From assembly GCA_030068145.1 (NCBI GenBank), contig JAPJBO010000598.1, positions 62,001 through 126,000 on the forward strand: 64,000 nt of DNA. Direction: 5' to 3'. This document shows, piece after piece, positions 31,688-41,586 of this stretch. How positions within the stretch are numbered: the stretch's first letter is position 1; each line of letters opens with the position of its first letter. The translations under genes and the position numbers were made by a program. This stretch comes from Diplonema papillatum (taxonomy: Eukaryota; Euglenozoa; Diplonemea; Diplonemida; Diplonemidae). A model generated the notes under the pieces. The model did not search any database and was not told the origin of the DNA. It saw nothing but the letters and a program-made list of their open reading frames with translations.

Positions 31688-34600
31688 TTGCCGAGGCACG
31701 AAGAGAAGGCGCCCATTTCGAATGCCCTGCTGTACTCTCCGCCGAAGGGCATCGTTGTTGCAGACTCGTCGTCTGTGTGGGATAGGTACTTCTCACATCG
31801 ACTAGCGGGTTGCATGGCGTCGACGGCGGCCGTCTCCTCGTGGTTGGGCAGGGTTCAGAAGGGTCTTTCTTGTGGGCTATACGCGAGCGCGATGGCCGTA
31901 CACCACATCCCTCCTGAAGCCGTTACAGAGGAAATTCTTGGCGAGTTCGCGGTGGAGTACGAGACCACCGTAGCTGTTTGCGAAACCTCGGGGCTGCGTT
32001 CAGGAGCCGTCGAGGAGTTTGCCCAACGACGCCGCATAGGGTACCTCCGCAAGAGCGAACTTCTGGGCATCTGCAAAGGCGACAGAAAGGCGTTGCATGA
32101 GAAGAACATCGTGTTCTTGCCGTCGCCCCGCGGGCCCAGCAGTGCCGGACATTTCATCTATGTCTTCTTGCCGGAGGGCAGAAGTTTCGAGATGGATGAA
32201 CCGCTGGCCCTTCAACTGGAGATCGAGGAATTGGAACCGGCAAGCAAGTGCCTCATCGATGTTGACGCTGGTGTTGAGTGCACGGACTTGACCGTTTTGA
32301 CCCCACCCCGCCTTCGCCAGCCTTTCGATGTTTCCGCCCCTTCCGCGGATATGCGCGACTCTGCACCGGCCCCGCCCCACCTTCCATCTGCTGGTGCACC
32401 ACAGAAAAAGAAGCTGGACGATTCGATGGCGCCACCGTTAGTTTGCAAGAAAAAAAGACTGGATTTCTCAGAAACAGCAACGCCGCCCGCATCAACATCA
32501 GCAGATTCTTCGCAACCGACAGCCCCGCCACAGTTCCATGCCATACTGGAATGGCAGAAGCAAGTGGTCCCCCTGCCAGCTTTCACGAACTTTCCGACAG
32601 CCCCTTTGCAGCATCAACGTGTTCACACACAACGACAGAGCGCCCTGGCTCAAGAAGGGACAGCCCCTCCACAGCTTCACGCAGTACAGCAGACTCACGT
32701 GATACCAACGGCAACCCCCCTGCAACCACCAACCTCTCTAAGCACCCGAACCCCGCCAACAGACGCCAGAATCCGAAGCTCGGCAGAAAAGCTGGAACTT
32801 TGGAACGCCATCCAACAGCACGGAAAGGGCGTTGGCCACAAGTACCGTGAGATGGTTGCCAGGTACGATGCGTGGAAAGTCCTTGGCCAAGTTGAGCGGA
32901 CCGAGAAGCTCGAAGGTCTCAGGATAGAGTCTGACGAGGCACATCTACAGGAACGGGGGGCCGCCACGAAGGCAAAAAAAGAGCAGGCGGGCGCCCACCA
33001 TGCGCTTGTTCGGTCCTACCAAGTGTTAGGGAAGACGCTCAACAACGCCAGGGCAGCAGCAAAAAGGGCACTCAACACTGATGAAGAGGCCAAGGTGCAC
33101 GGCAGGGCCAAGAAACAGCAGCAGTCCGGTATGTTGTCGTACCTGGAGCGACAACCAGCAGACACAACGCTGGAAAGGGAAAACTTGCCAGAAAGCGAAA
33201 GCGAAAGCGAAAGTGAAAGTGAAAGCGAAAGCAAAAGCGAAGTTAGCGAAGGAATCTTCCAAGGGTTGCTCGACGAGGCTGCGTTCCTCCCGCCTGACGA
33301 TTGCTCGTCAGAAGAGAGTGTTGCCGACGATGGGAATGCGTGGCCTGAGCTCCAAATCGAAGGCCGGCTATTACCCGAGCACAGAGAACAGATCGTTCAG
33401 GTCCTTGTTGCCCTTCGAGTGAAGCTGGGGGAAGCCACAGCAGCCTATGCACGATACGTCCTCGGCTTCTGTGGTCCTGACGTCTTTTCCAGCGCCGGCT
33501 ACAAGAAGATGAAGTCGTTGAGGAAGACGGTCTGCCGTGCCGTCGAAGGCCTTCCCCCCCTTGATGCAAATGCGGCCGTGACGCGGGATGACGATGCCAG
33601 AGGATGGGGGGAGGAATTTGCTGGTGCAAGTTCGGGCGTCGTGGCCCGAGTTGCTGCGACCACCGTGTCTTTTCTAGATACGTGCTGCAGAAAGAGGGAG
33701 TCCCGGAAACGTGTCCAGGTGGCCCGTTGTCTCGAGCAGGCCGAGGCCGAGCTGAGCGCCATCGGGGATGGTGATGCCACCATCTGGGTCTCCTTCCCTG
33801 CCAACAAAAACATCGACGTCGAAGCCCTCCCTCAGCTTCCATCGTGGGAGGTCACGCTTCGCCTGCTGCGGAACAACACGCAGCCCCACCACCCTCATTT
33901 TTCTGTTCCCGGCTTGGACAACTGCCAAGTGAGGGAGGTTCTGTTGCACGTGTACCGCAACAAAAGTGTGGTGCTCGATGACATGCTCCAGGGTTTCTCC
34001 AGGAAGCAACTCGTCGAAATTGCGATGGGTTTGTCGGCATTTGCACCGGTGCTTGTGCTGTTCCTGAAGCAATCGGTGGTCGTCAACTGCGCCAGCCACC
34101 TCGACGTCGACGATCTGGAAGATGGTTTGCAGGAGCCAGTCTCAAAGCGGCCGTCGACCGACAACAGGGGACGCAAGCGGATCACAGAGAAGTACCCCGC
34201 TCTGGTTGACCACATTCGCCTCAAGAGCCATGCTCGGCGGAGGGAAACAGAGCTGAAAGCGGGATGTACGCCAGCGGAACTCCACCGCCTCCTCGAATCT
34301 GATGGGTTTGCACTGTCGGAGTCTTGTTTGCGGCGCCTGTTCAAGGCACCACACACTGGTCGGAAAGCTGGGTCGGCGTACCTCAACTTCTTCGACGTTC
34401 GGCTCGAAGGGCACGAGGACACCGGGCGGGACCATCATGTTGATGATCACTACTGCCGGTCCCAGGTCAGGTTGGTTGTCGAGGCAGCCATGTTCGCAAA
34501 CGCGTCTAGCGAACAGGACGAGGTGATGGTGCTGAGCGTCGATGCAAAGTGCATCGTTCCGTTGGGAGTAGTCGCGGTCAACAAGCAGATCAACACCAAG

Positions 34601-36544
34601 ACCTACTACCGTGTTGACCTCGACGAAATCGCGGACGGAGAAGAACGACCCCGTAAGCCAAAGGTGCCGGATCACAGCTTTGTGACCGGAGCGGGTGTCA
34701 AGCCGGTGTGTGTCATGGAGTTGACCCCCGAGCCTGCGGAGCTGTGCCTGTCGAAGCAGAACGCCAAAGACGCCAACAACCGCCTGCACTATCCGTACCC
34801 TCGCAACGGACCCGTGCGAATTTTTCTGCGGTCAACGAAGTACTCCCGCAGCAACAGCCAGACCAACCTCAACGACACTCGGGCCGCACTGCTCGAAAAA
34901 GCCGCCATCCCGCCCGTTCTATGCATCATCTCGGACAACGCCTGCGACTACGGTCCGTCCTCTTTGACGACCGCTTTTTCGCTGTGGCGGCTCTTCCGCG
35001 ATTTCCGTCTGGACGCGCTGGTGTGCGTGACGTACGCGGCTGGGCACAGTGCGTACAACCCTGTAGAAAGGGCGATGTCGCACCTCAGCAAGCAGCTATC
35101 AGGCTGCACATTCGGATCTGGTCCGAAGTCCACGCAGGAGGAGGACCGGAAGATGCATGCCGAGGCCACAAAACACATGAGCAGCAGCCTCACTTTCTGC
35201 TCAGGATCCCTGAAGTTCACGTGTTCCGCCGTTCCACCTACTGGTCCGGCTGCTCCGGAGCTGCAGCGACAGAACGGGAGAAGAAAGAAGAAGAACAGTG
35301 GCACACCACCTGCGGCTGTTGCATGTTTTGTGGCGTCGATGATTACGACGCTGGCCCCCGTTGTTGAGAGTTGCCGCAGCCTTGCATCCGGCAGTGGAAC
35401 CATGGTCGCTCAGTCTCGACTCGCTGCGTCACTCGTGAGTGCGTGTCTCGCGGTATCTGCCTGTGCTGCCGCTCCGGTATACGACTGTCGTCGCAGGGTG
35501 TACACCGACTACGACGACTTGCGTTGGTTCCTGTCTTCTTCCAAGAAGGCAATCAAAGACGATCCCGACCAGTTTGCTCTGATGAGGGAGTTCACCATGA
35601 TGTGCAGTCACATGGACCGCCGAAAGAACATGGTCGTCTTCCGCCGGTGCGAGGGCCGTCAAGCAGCAGCGTGCGCGCACTGCAAGGGCATCCCACCATT
35701 GCGTGCACCGTACTTTCTGGAGAGGTCCATGCAGGAAAGAGCCTCCGGGTTCTTCTACACACCGATTCCGGAAAACGAGCCCGACCGCCCGCACACACAG
35801 CTACATCCGCCGTCCCACTCCCAGCCGCCTGCCATGCCTTCGACGCAAGAAAACGCGCAAAGTGGCGCGCTCACCCAGGCTAGCTGTGCTGATTCCGAAA
35901 ACGCAGCTGAATCCGACAACGGCAGCGCCGACGGCGAGAGAGAGGCAGAAGACATTGTCACAGACACACACATCCCCAGAAAAGGTGAGAAACACTACCT
36001 GTGCTTCCACCAACTCCGCCTGAGGTCGAACATCGAAGTTCCGACCGACTTCTTCAGGCCGTCACTCCAGGGAAAAGACAAGTGGCGCTGTCCAACGACA
36101 ACCTGCCGAATGTTGTGTCTCAACGAGGCTGACGCCCTGAGGCACTACCGTCTGTTCCACGCCAACCTTGTCTCCACAGCGACCAAGAAGGCAAAACAGA
36201 AAGGTCCGCTGTGGACCACTTACGTCCGCATCGCGAAGAAACACGCGAACACCGACAAAGGCAGGGAGGCACGCCTCTTGCTTTGGAAGAAGCCAGTGCT
36301 GTACGAATTGGCACGGAAGGGGAATGTCGAGCTCCCCAGCAACGCGGGAGCGACCGACAAGGGTCTGGTGGTATCCACCCTTCTTGCGGCATGGAACAGC
36401 GTTGTGGAACTGCTTGAGGACCTGGAAGCAACTCCTGGTTCCAAGTTCCGCGTCCCGAAAACTGACAACCCGAACCCCGACACTCAGGCTCAGAGTCAAA
36501 GTCAAAGTCAGATGTCGGTAGACGACGGTGTTCTTGCTGATTAG
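31688..36544 (+). CDS. Ulp1-like protease/DDE transposase/C2H2 zinc finger protein
   Basis: 1618 codons from a TTG; the real start is probably upstream and spliced. Residues 4-70 match the C-terminal half of Ulp1/SENP (C48) proteases: H4, PPKGIVVADS with D26, Q57-x4-C62 in VQKGLSCGLYASAM. Residues ~200-850 are low complexity with a Ser-Glu run (33195-33240) and helices. A basic helix-rich segment precedes an RNase H-like core: D952 in VLSVDAKCI, D1083 in CIISDNACDYG, E1127 in HSAYNPVERAMSHLS, with a D-to-E spacing of 44. A C2H2 finger C-x4-C-x12-H-x4-H (CPTTTCRMLC...HYRLFH) lies at ~1470-1495. Ulp1 domains ride on several eukaryotic transposon groups, but I cannot assign this transposase to a named superfamily. 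Confidence 0.75.
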   Translation: MPRHEEKAPISNALLYSPPKGIVVADSSSVWDRYFSHRLAGCMASTAAVSSWLGRVQKGLSCGLYASAMAVHHIPPEAVTEEILGEFAVEYETTVAVCETSGLRSGAVEEFAQRRRIGYLRKSELLGICKGDRKALHEKNIVFLPSPRGPSSAGHFIYVFLPEGRSFEMDEPLALQLEIEELEPASKCLIDVDAGVECTDLTVLTPPRLRQPFDVSAPSADMRDSAPAPPHLPSAGAPQKKKLDDSMAPPLVCKKKRLDFSETATPPASTSADSSQPTAPPQFHAILEWQKQVVPLPAFTNFPTAPLQHQRVHTQRQSALAQEGTAPPQLHAVQQTHVIPTATPLQPPTSLSTRTPPTDARIRSSAEKLELWNAIQQHGKGVGHKYREMVARYDAWKVLGQVERTEKLEGLRIESDEAHLQERGAATKAKKEQAGAHHALVRSYQVLGKTLNNARAAAKRALNTDEEAKVHGRAKKQQQSGMLSYLERQPADTTLERENLPESESESESESESESKSEVSEGIFQGLLDEAAFLPPDDCSSEESVADDGNAWPELQIEGRLLPEHREQIVQVLVALRVKLGEATAAYARYVLGFCGPDVFSSAGYKKMKSLRKTVCRAVEGLPPLDANAAVTRDDDARGWGEEFAGASSGVVARVAATTVSFLDTCCRKRESRKRVQVARCLEQAEAELSAIGDGDATIWVSFPANKNIDVEALPQLPSWEVTLRLLRNNTQPHHPHFSVPGLDNCQVREVLLHVYRNKSVVLDDMLQGFSRKQLVEIAMGLSAFAPVLVLFLKQSVVVNCASHLDVDDLEDGLQEPVSKRPSTDNRGRKRITEKYPALVDHIRLKSHARRRETELKAGCTPAELHRLLESDGFALSESCLRRLFKAPHTGRKAGSAYLNFFDVRLEGHEDTGRDHHVDDHYCRSQVRLVVEAAMFANASSEQDEVMVLSVDAKCIVPLGVVAVNKQINTKTYYRVDLDEIADGEERPRKPKVPDHSFVTGAGVKPVCVMELTPEPAELCLSKQNAKDANNRLHYPYPRNGPVRIFLRSTKYSRSNSQTNLNDTRAALLEKAAIPPVLCIISDNACDYGPSSLTTAFSLWRLFRDFRLDALVCVTYAAGHSAYNPVERAMSHLSKQLSGCTFGSGPKSTQEEDRKMHAEATKHMSSSLTFCSGSLKFTCSAVPPTGPAAPELQRQNGRRKKKNSGTPPAAVACFVASMITTLAPVVESCRSLASGSGTMVAQSRLAASLVSACLAVSACAAAPVYDCRRRVYTDYDDLRWFLSSSKKAIKDDPDQFALMREFTMMCSHMDRRKNMVVFRRCEGRQAAACAHCKGIPPLRAPYFLERSMQERASGFFYTPIPENEPDRPHTQLHPPSHSQPPAMPSTQENAQSGALTQASCADSENAAESDNGSADGEREAEDIVTDTHIPRKGEKHYLCFHQLRLRSNIEVPTDFFRPSLQGKDKWRCPTTTCRMLCLNEADALRHYRLFHANLVSTATKKAKQKGPLWTTYVRIAKKHANTDKGREARLLLWKKPVLYELARKGNVELPSNAGATDKGLVVSTLLAAWNSVVELLEDLEATPGSKFRVPKTDNPNPDTQAQSQSQSQMSVDDGVLAD

Positions 36545-37284
36545 TCTCGCATTATGATTATCACTGATTGAATTCTCGCTAATCAGACGTCACTCACTCC
36601 GCAGCCGCGTGACTGTGCCCACAGGCCTCTCCCTTCCTCACGTTTCCTTGAATCCTTCCACACTGCCCGCAGTGCATTACTGGTCCTACAGTAGTCAACT
36701 GTAGTCAACAGGACCTGATGGCCCCGACTCCGGCCCGAGACTATTGAGACATGAATTTGAGTGGCCGTGACTCGGCGTCACTCAGAGTCAGACACTGAGA
36801 GTCTCAGTGAGACAGTGAGACGTACATTACCCTGTAGATGAGATAGCAGTTGTCGAGTCCCAGTCTATCCCTCCGGTAAACTGTGCAGCATACCGGTAGT
36901 CCAGAAGTTCCAGAACTTGCCAGAACTTGGCAGAAGAAACGAAGATGACTCCGGCGGGCATTGCGATTCATCGGGCCACAAAGGCAAAGAACGCTCTCCA
37001 GGAATATCGGTTGGCCGGGTTGGAGTTTCTTTTGTTGTCTGACTCGAGTCGACACAATGGAGACAGAGTCAGAATCTGAGCCGGACTGATGTGTGGCCGG
37101 TCACAGGTCAACGGGAACAAAAACCGACACGAGTTGAAATTTCGAGTTCTTTTCGTTCATTTCGAAACTTCACTACCACAAAAGCAGGAACTGTTGAACT
37201 AAATTGGGAGAACGATGCGCGTGGGCTCGAAGTCTGAGAGTTGAGGGCAACCCTCAAACAACCGTTTTGAACGTCCGACAACTT
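36545..37284. other. Non-coding 3' flank
   Basis: No gene seen. Near 36770-36830 is a tract of GAGTC/GACTC palindromic words (CACTGAGAGTCTCAGTG). Near 37240 is an inverted satellite-core-like word, used above as a tentative transposon end. Confidence 0.5.
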
Positions 37285-37612
37285 CGAAGCCATCACACCG
37301 GACCGGTCACGGACCACTGTCACCGATGGCTTCAGAATTTCGGCGAAAGTGCTCTCGGAAAAGGTGCGGGAAGATCTGGGGGAAAAATGACCCTGGCGAT
37401 TCGAACCTGGGCCCTCAGGGCAGAGGTCCGCCGCACTGGTGAAAAAAACGACCCTCACAGTCCATTTTTTCACCGACCTCTACCCTGGGCACAGGTTCGA
37501 ACCCCGCCAGGGTCATTTTTTTCACCAGATTTTCCCGCACCATTTTCGAGCACTTTCATCGAATTTCTGAAGCCATCGGCGACAGTGGTCCGTGACCGGT
37601 CCGGAAACGTCA
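37285..37612. mobile_element. Foldback MITE with Pol III box B-like words
   Basis: Two ~150-bp arms in inverted orientation (ACCGGTCACGGACCACTGTC outward, GACCCTGGCG.TTCGAACCTG inward) around a ~40-bp centre. Each arm has a GGTTCGAAC/T word like the tRNA B box. It joins the 41-bp satellite directly on its right. Confidence 0.7.
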
Positions 37613-38374
37613 GTTTGAGGGTTGTCCCACTTTTTGGGTCACTAAAACTGACGTTTGAGGGTTGTCCCACTTTTTTCGATCACCAATACTGACGTTTGAG
37701 GGTTGTCCGACATTTTTGGATCACCAATACTGACGTTTGAGGGTTGTCCCACTTTTTTGGGTCACGAAAACTGACGTTTGAGGGCTGTCCCAAACTTTTG
37801 GATCACCAATACTGACGTTTGAGGGTTGTCCCACATTTTTGGGTCACCAATACTGACGTTTGAGGGTTGTCCCACTTTTTTGGGTCACGAAAACTGACGT
37901 TTGAGGGTTGTCCCACTTTTTTGGATCACCAATACTGACGTTTGAGGGTTGTCCCACTTTTTTGGATCACCAATACTGACGTTTGAGGGTTGTCCCACTT
38001 TTTTGGGTCACCAAAACTGACGTTTGAGGGTTGTCCCACATTTTTGGATCACCAATACTGACGTTTGAGGGTTGTCCCACTTTTTTGGGTCACCAATACT
38101 GACGTTTGAGGGTTGTCCCACTTTTTTGGGTCACCAAAACTGACGTTTGAGGGTTGTCCCACTTTTTTGGGTCACGAAAACTGACGTTTGAGGGTTGTCC
38201 CAAACTTTTGGATCACCAATACTGACGTTTGAGGGTTGTCCCACATTTTTGGATCACCAATACTGACGTTTGAGGGTTGTCCCACTTTTTTGGGTCACGA
38301 AAACTGACGTTTGAGGGTTGTCCCAAACTTTTGGATCACCAATACTGACGTTTGAGGGTTGTCCCACTTTTTTG
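37609..38374 (+). repeat. 41-bp satellite array 3
   Basis: About 18 units, with more variants than arrays 1-2 (GGTCACGAAAACTG, CAAACTTTTGG). It ends where block A of a YR-retrotransposon remnant begins. Confidence 0.95.
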
Positions 38375-38489
38375 GGAGTTTCTGCTCTTCGTATTGTCTG
38401 ACGAGAACTGCCTAGAAGAGTTTCTGCTCTTCGTATTGTCTGACGAGAACTGCCTAGGAGAAAGGGAGAAGTAAGAACACGTCTTTGTA

Positions 38490-40554
38490 ACATGCAGGGT
38501 CAAAACCTTGTGTCTTTTTGAAAATGGCAAAAAAAAAATTTCCAGAGAAAAATTGGGCTTTTTGAATTTTAAAATTTTGGAACAAACTCTGCAGTAATTT
38601 TTGATGACATTGAGCAATTTTTTTTTTTCCAAACTTTTTATTTCTGGGACAACCTCTACCTATTCGAACGGTCCGTTCTCCTTGAACTTTCGGAAATCCT
38701 CAAGTCTGCGATGGGATGAATCGGAGCGGTTTCGCGACGCTAGTCTCGCAGGCCTGCGAGCGCGGTGTCACGTGCGCTATCGCACGACGCTAAACCCGCA
38801 TCCGACCTTGAGGTCTCCGAGCCGTCCGCCTAGGTTCTTCACCCTGGAGAAGGCGGCGCAAGGACATGGCCCAACGACGGTGTGGAAACATCGTCCGTTC
38901 ACGTAGGCAAATGGCCTCATGGCGACGTGTAAACGTTGCCTGACCACGCGAACTCGAAAGCTTTACTCAGCGTAATCGCTGTCCTCGGAACCGGAATCGG
39001 GTGACGCTCCAACTTGAGCGACATTATCCATGGCTCTTGTCTGAACCTTATTCCAATCCAGGTAGGCTTTGAAGGCCGAGGATTGCCATGATCCAGCACT
39101 GAGCAGTAGAGCCAGGTTGGGGTTGAGATCGTTCAGATCTTGGGCAGCCCCGCGTCTCAAGCTGTGCGTGCCCCATCCGACCGTCGGTGTCGCGTGGTGT
39201 GATGCCTTCTCCTTCAGAGATGCTAACATGTCCACGTAGGGTATCAGGTTCATCCTTTCGCCCTCCGGGACGTTGTCCCTGGCGTATGGCCACAACACAT
39301 GCACTGGGCAGATGGCTCGCCATCCCTTTCTCACTGTGCCCTCTCCACATGTGCACCCTCTGTCTAACACGTCACCCCCCGGTTTATTTTTACGCCTTCT
39401 GAGTGCCACGTACAGTCTGTCTTTGAACTTGAAGACGGAGCTGTGCCTCCCTGACGTCCTCAGTTCCTCGAGTACAGTAGCTGGCACGTCTGTTGCTAAG
39501 CCCCTCTGGAGGGGGATAGCCTCGTTCTGAACTCTCAGAAGGAAAACGAATGCAATGCAGGTTATCCTGGCGAAGGCCTCCAGCGATACGAAGTTTCGCA
39601 CCGATAGTATGGCCCGGCGGTCTTCTACTATCTTGTCGAGGAGGGGGCCGTCTATGGCGTCCATCCTGCGCTTGCGCACTTGTTCCCTCCGGTGCGAGGC
39701 GAAAACGTCATTCAGCGCCTTGGACCGGACGGTGTCCTTGATGCCAAGAAATCTCTGAATCTTTTCTATGGCGGACGTCGCGGAGGTTGCCGTCTGCGCG
39801 TTGCGGTGCAGGGAGACGTATGATGCCCATTCATCGGGCTGGATGGGAAAATGGGGGCACGACACGATGTCCGCGTACCTAACCCATCCTCGCAAGGCGA
39901 CCAAGTACTGGTCCCAGGAACCAGTCGATATGGAGGCGATTCTCGCACGCTCCACTTGCCGCGATACGACGGCCTTGGCCCGCATCGGGTTGCCAAGGGC
40001 CTCCAGTGCGTCAAGCTTCCTTTTCAGGGGCAGACTCCTGTCAAGGTCTTCTTCACTGGGCTGGTCCAGTTCTGCCAGGGCCCGTTTGATCATCTCGATC
40101 ACCTCGGGGCCCGAGGGGAGCTGCCGCTGTGGTGCGTCCATCTCCGCTTTCTTTGTTTTCTCCGGGTCTGGGTGGGCGGGAGGAGAAATACAACCCTGTT
40201 AAGGTAGTCGATGCGAGGCGGCCATCCTGGCCCAGTTGCCGAGGTTGACTATCTGAAATAAAAATATCCTTTAAAATTCGCGTTCGTCGCTGCCCTCTCA
40301 TGTCACTCTACATGTGCGCAGGTTGCTCGTAGCCCGTCCAGAGCTGTGTCCGACTGGTGTCGTTCGTCCAAATGGTCGGCCTCCTTCCAGACTGTCAAGA
40401 TTGGTCGTCGCCCGTGCACGCTGCGCATTGGTACGGGTCGTTCCATTGTATTGCCTGCGCGCTGTGTCGATAACTTTAAAAGTCCCTTTTTTTTTCGGGG
40501 CCATCGGCTCCGCGGGAGCGTTTTAAAAAGACACAAGGTTCTGACCCTGCATGG
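38490..40554 (-). mobile_element. TIR element encoding a tyrosine recombinase (same ends as the MITEs)
   Basis: Its ends are those of the CATGCAGGGTC MITEs: ~150 bp at the left and ~70 bp at the right match a reverse-oriented MITE, and the central ~1.85 kb replaces the MITE T-run. It is flanked by TA; undisturbed block A at 7051-7060 reads CTTTGTAACT with a single TA, so this is one insertion event. The only gene is the recombinase at 38963-40141. Either this is the parent of the MITEs, which arose by internal deletion between T-runs, or a recombinase segment was captured inside a MITE. Confidence 0.85.
38963..40141 (-). CDS. Tyrosine recombinase inside the TIR element
   Basis: 392 residues from an ATG, uninterrupted. 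An N-terminal helical core-binding region (about 55-170, WDQYLVALRGWVRYAD) is followed by the catalytic domain: R203 in FVFLLRVQNEAIPL, Lys in the RRRKNK hairpin (~248-253), H326-x-x-R329 in GTHSLRRGAAQDL, W352 at the usual H/W position and Y360 in SSAFKAYLDW. All catalytic positions of the family are filled. A CTCGEG...CPVH stretch (264-281) may bind a metal. The tail is acidic. It is not closely similar to the recombinase of the 6722-10778 element; DIRS/Crypton-type is the nearest I can name. No reverse transcriptase accompanies it. Confidence 0.85.
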   Translation of the reverse strand: MDAPQRQLPSGPEVIEMIKRALAELDQPSEEDLDRSLPLKRKLDALEALGNPMRAKAVVSRQVERARIASISTGSWDQYLVALRGWVRYADIVSCPHFPIQPDEWASYVSLHRNAQTATSATSAIEKIQRFLGIKDTVRSKALNDVFASHRREQVRKRRMDAIDGPLLDKIVEDRRAILSVRNFVSLEAFARITCIAFVFLLRVQNEAIPLQRGLATDVPATVLEELRTSGRHSSVFKFKDRLYVALRRRKNKPGGDVLDRGCTCGEGTVRKGWRAICPVHVLWPYARDNVPEGERMNLIPYVDMLASLKEKASHHATPTVGWGTHSLRRGAAQDLNDLNPNLALLLSAGSWQSSAFKAYLDWNKVQTRAMDNVAQVGASPDSGSEDSDYAE

Positions 40555-40732
40555 TAACTGATAGCACTAGCGCAAGGGAATGTTGAGTGACTGCCTTAAC
40601 CCGGGGAAACGAGCTTGGGCGAGGTCACCTTCCATCCACCACAACGCCAGTGAGAAACTGCCTCACCGCAAGTACAATTGAATCGAGCGCATCAGCGCCA
40701 ATCATGGTCAGCGGTACGCGTGACGGCAAAAA

Positions 40733-41236
40733 TGTGGGACAACCCTCAAACGTCAGTATTGGTGATCGAAAAAAATGGGACAACCCTCAAACGTCAGTAT
40801 TGGTGACCCAAAAAATGTGGGACAACCCTCAAACGTCATTATTGGTGACCCAAAAAAGTGGGACAACCCTCAAACGTCAGTATTAGTGATCCAAAAAAGT
40901 GGGACAACCCTCAAACGTCAGTATTGGTGATCCAAAAAAGTGGGACAACCCTCAAACGTCAGTTTTAGTGATCCAAAAAAGTGGGACAACCCTCAAACGT
41001 GAGTATTGGTGATCCAAAAAAGTGGGACAACGCTCAAACGTCAGTTTTGTTGATCAAAAAAAGTGGGACAACCCTCAAACGTCAGTATTGGTGATCCAAA
41101 AAAGTGGGACAACCCTCAAACGTCCGTTTTAGTGATCCTAAAAAGTGGGACAACCCTCAAACGTCAGTTTTAGTGATCCAAAAAAGTGGGACAACCCTCA
41201 AACGTCAGTATTGGTGACCCAAAAATGTGGGACAAC
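40733..41236 (-). repeat. 41-bp satellite array 4 (inverted)
   Basis: About 12 units in the opposite orientation to arrays 1-3. With array 3 it makes an inverted pair around the retroelement remnant. Confidence 0.95.
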
Positions 41237-41586
41237 CCCAGTTTTTGTTGTCTGAAAAGTGGTCTAGCTGTAGATTTCGAAGTGAGAAACACCAACAGGA
41301 TTGTTGAAATGGGGTTGAAAAGTTTATTAGAAAACCCGTACCGTAAACCCGTCCCGTTTGGGCGGGGGGCGTGGCCCCCCGCACCCCCCTGTTTTTCATG
41401 TTTTTTGGCGGTATATCTGAATTTTTTCTGAAAAACTCGCGGAGAACACCAATCCGGAGTGATTCCAGAATTCTGGAAAACCGGACCCTCCTGGGGGGAA
41501 AAGGTGGGTCCCCCACCCCCCCCCTATAAATGGTGGGCTGGTGGCCCGCTCAGGAAAAAATCTGTGCTCCCCTACTGTGAATGTTA
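41237..41586. other. No gene seen
   Basis: Unique sequence with G-rich and C-rich runs between the inverted satellite and the right minisatellite arm. Confidence 0.6.

Larger units (their letters stand above)
31157..37265 (+). mobile_element. Ulp1-DDE transposon, tentative limits
   Basis: The limits are set by a candidate inverted pair: AAAACTGTTTAAGGGTTGTC at 31157 and, inverted, AAAACGGTTGTTTGAGGGTT near 37265. The pair also resembles the 41-bp satellite core. No target duplication could be confirmed, so the ends are uncertain, but a transposase gene fills most of the interval. Confidence 0.4.
38375..40732 (-). mobile_element. Fossil YR-retrotransposon end, split by a TIR element
   Basis: Block A (with a partial tandem copy of its first ~45 bp) and about 110 bp of the RT/RNase H 3' end, closely matching 6986-7210. 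The 2065-bp TIR element is inserted within block A. The rest of the retroelement is missing and satellite follows. Confidence 0.88.
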
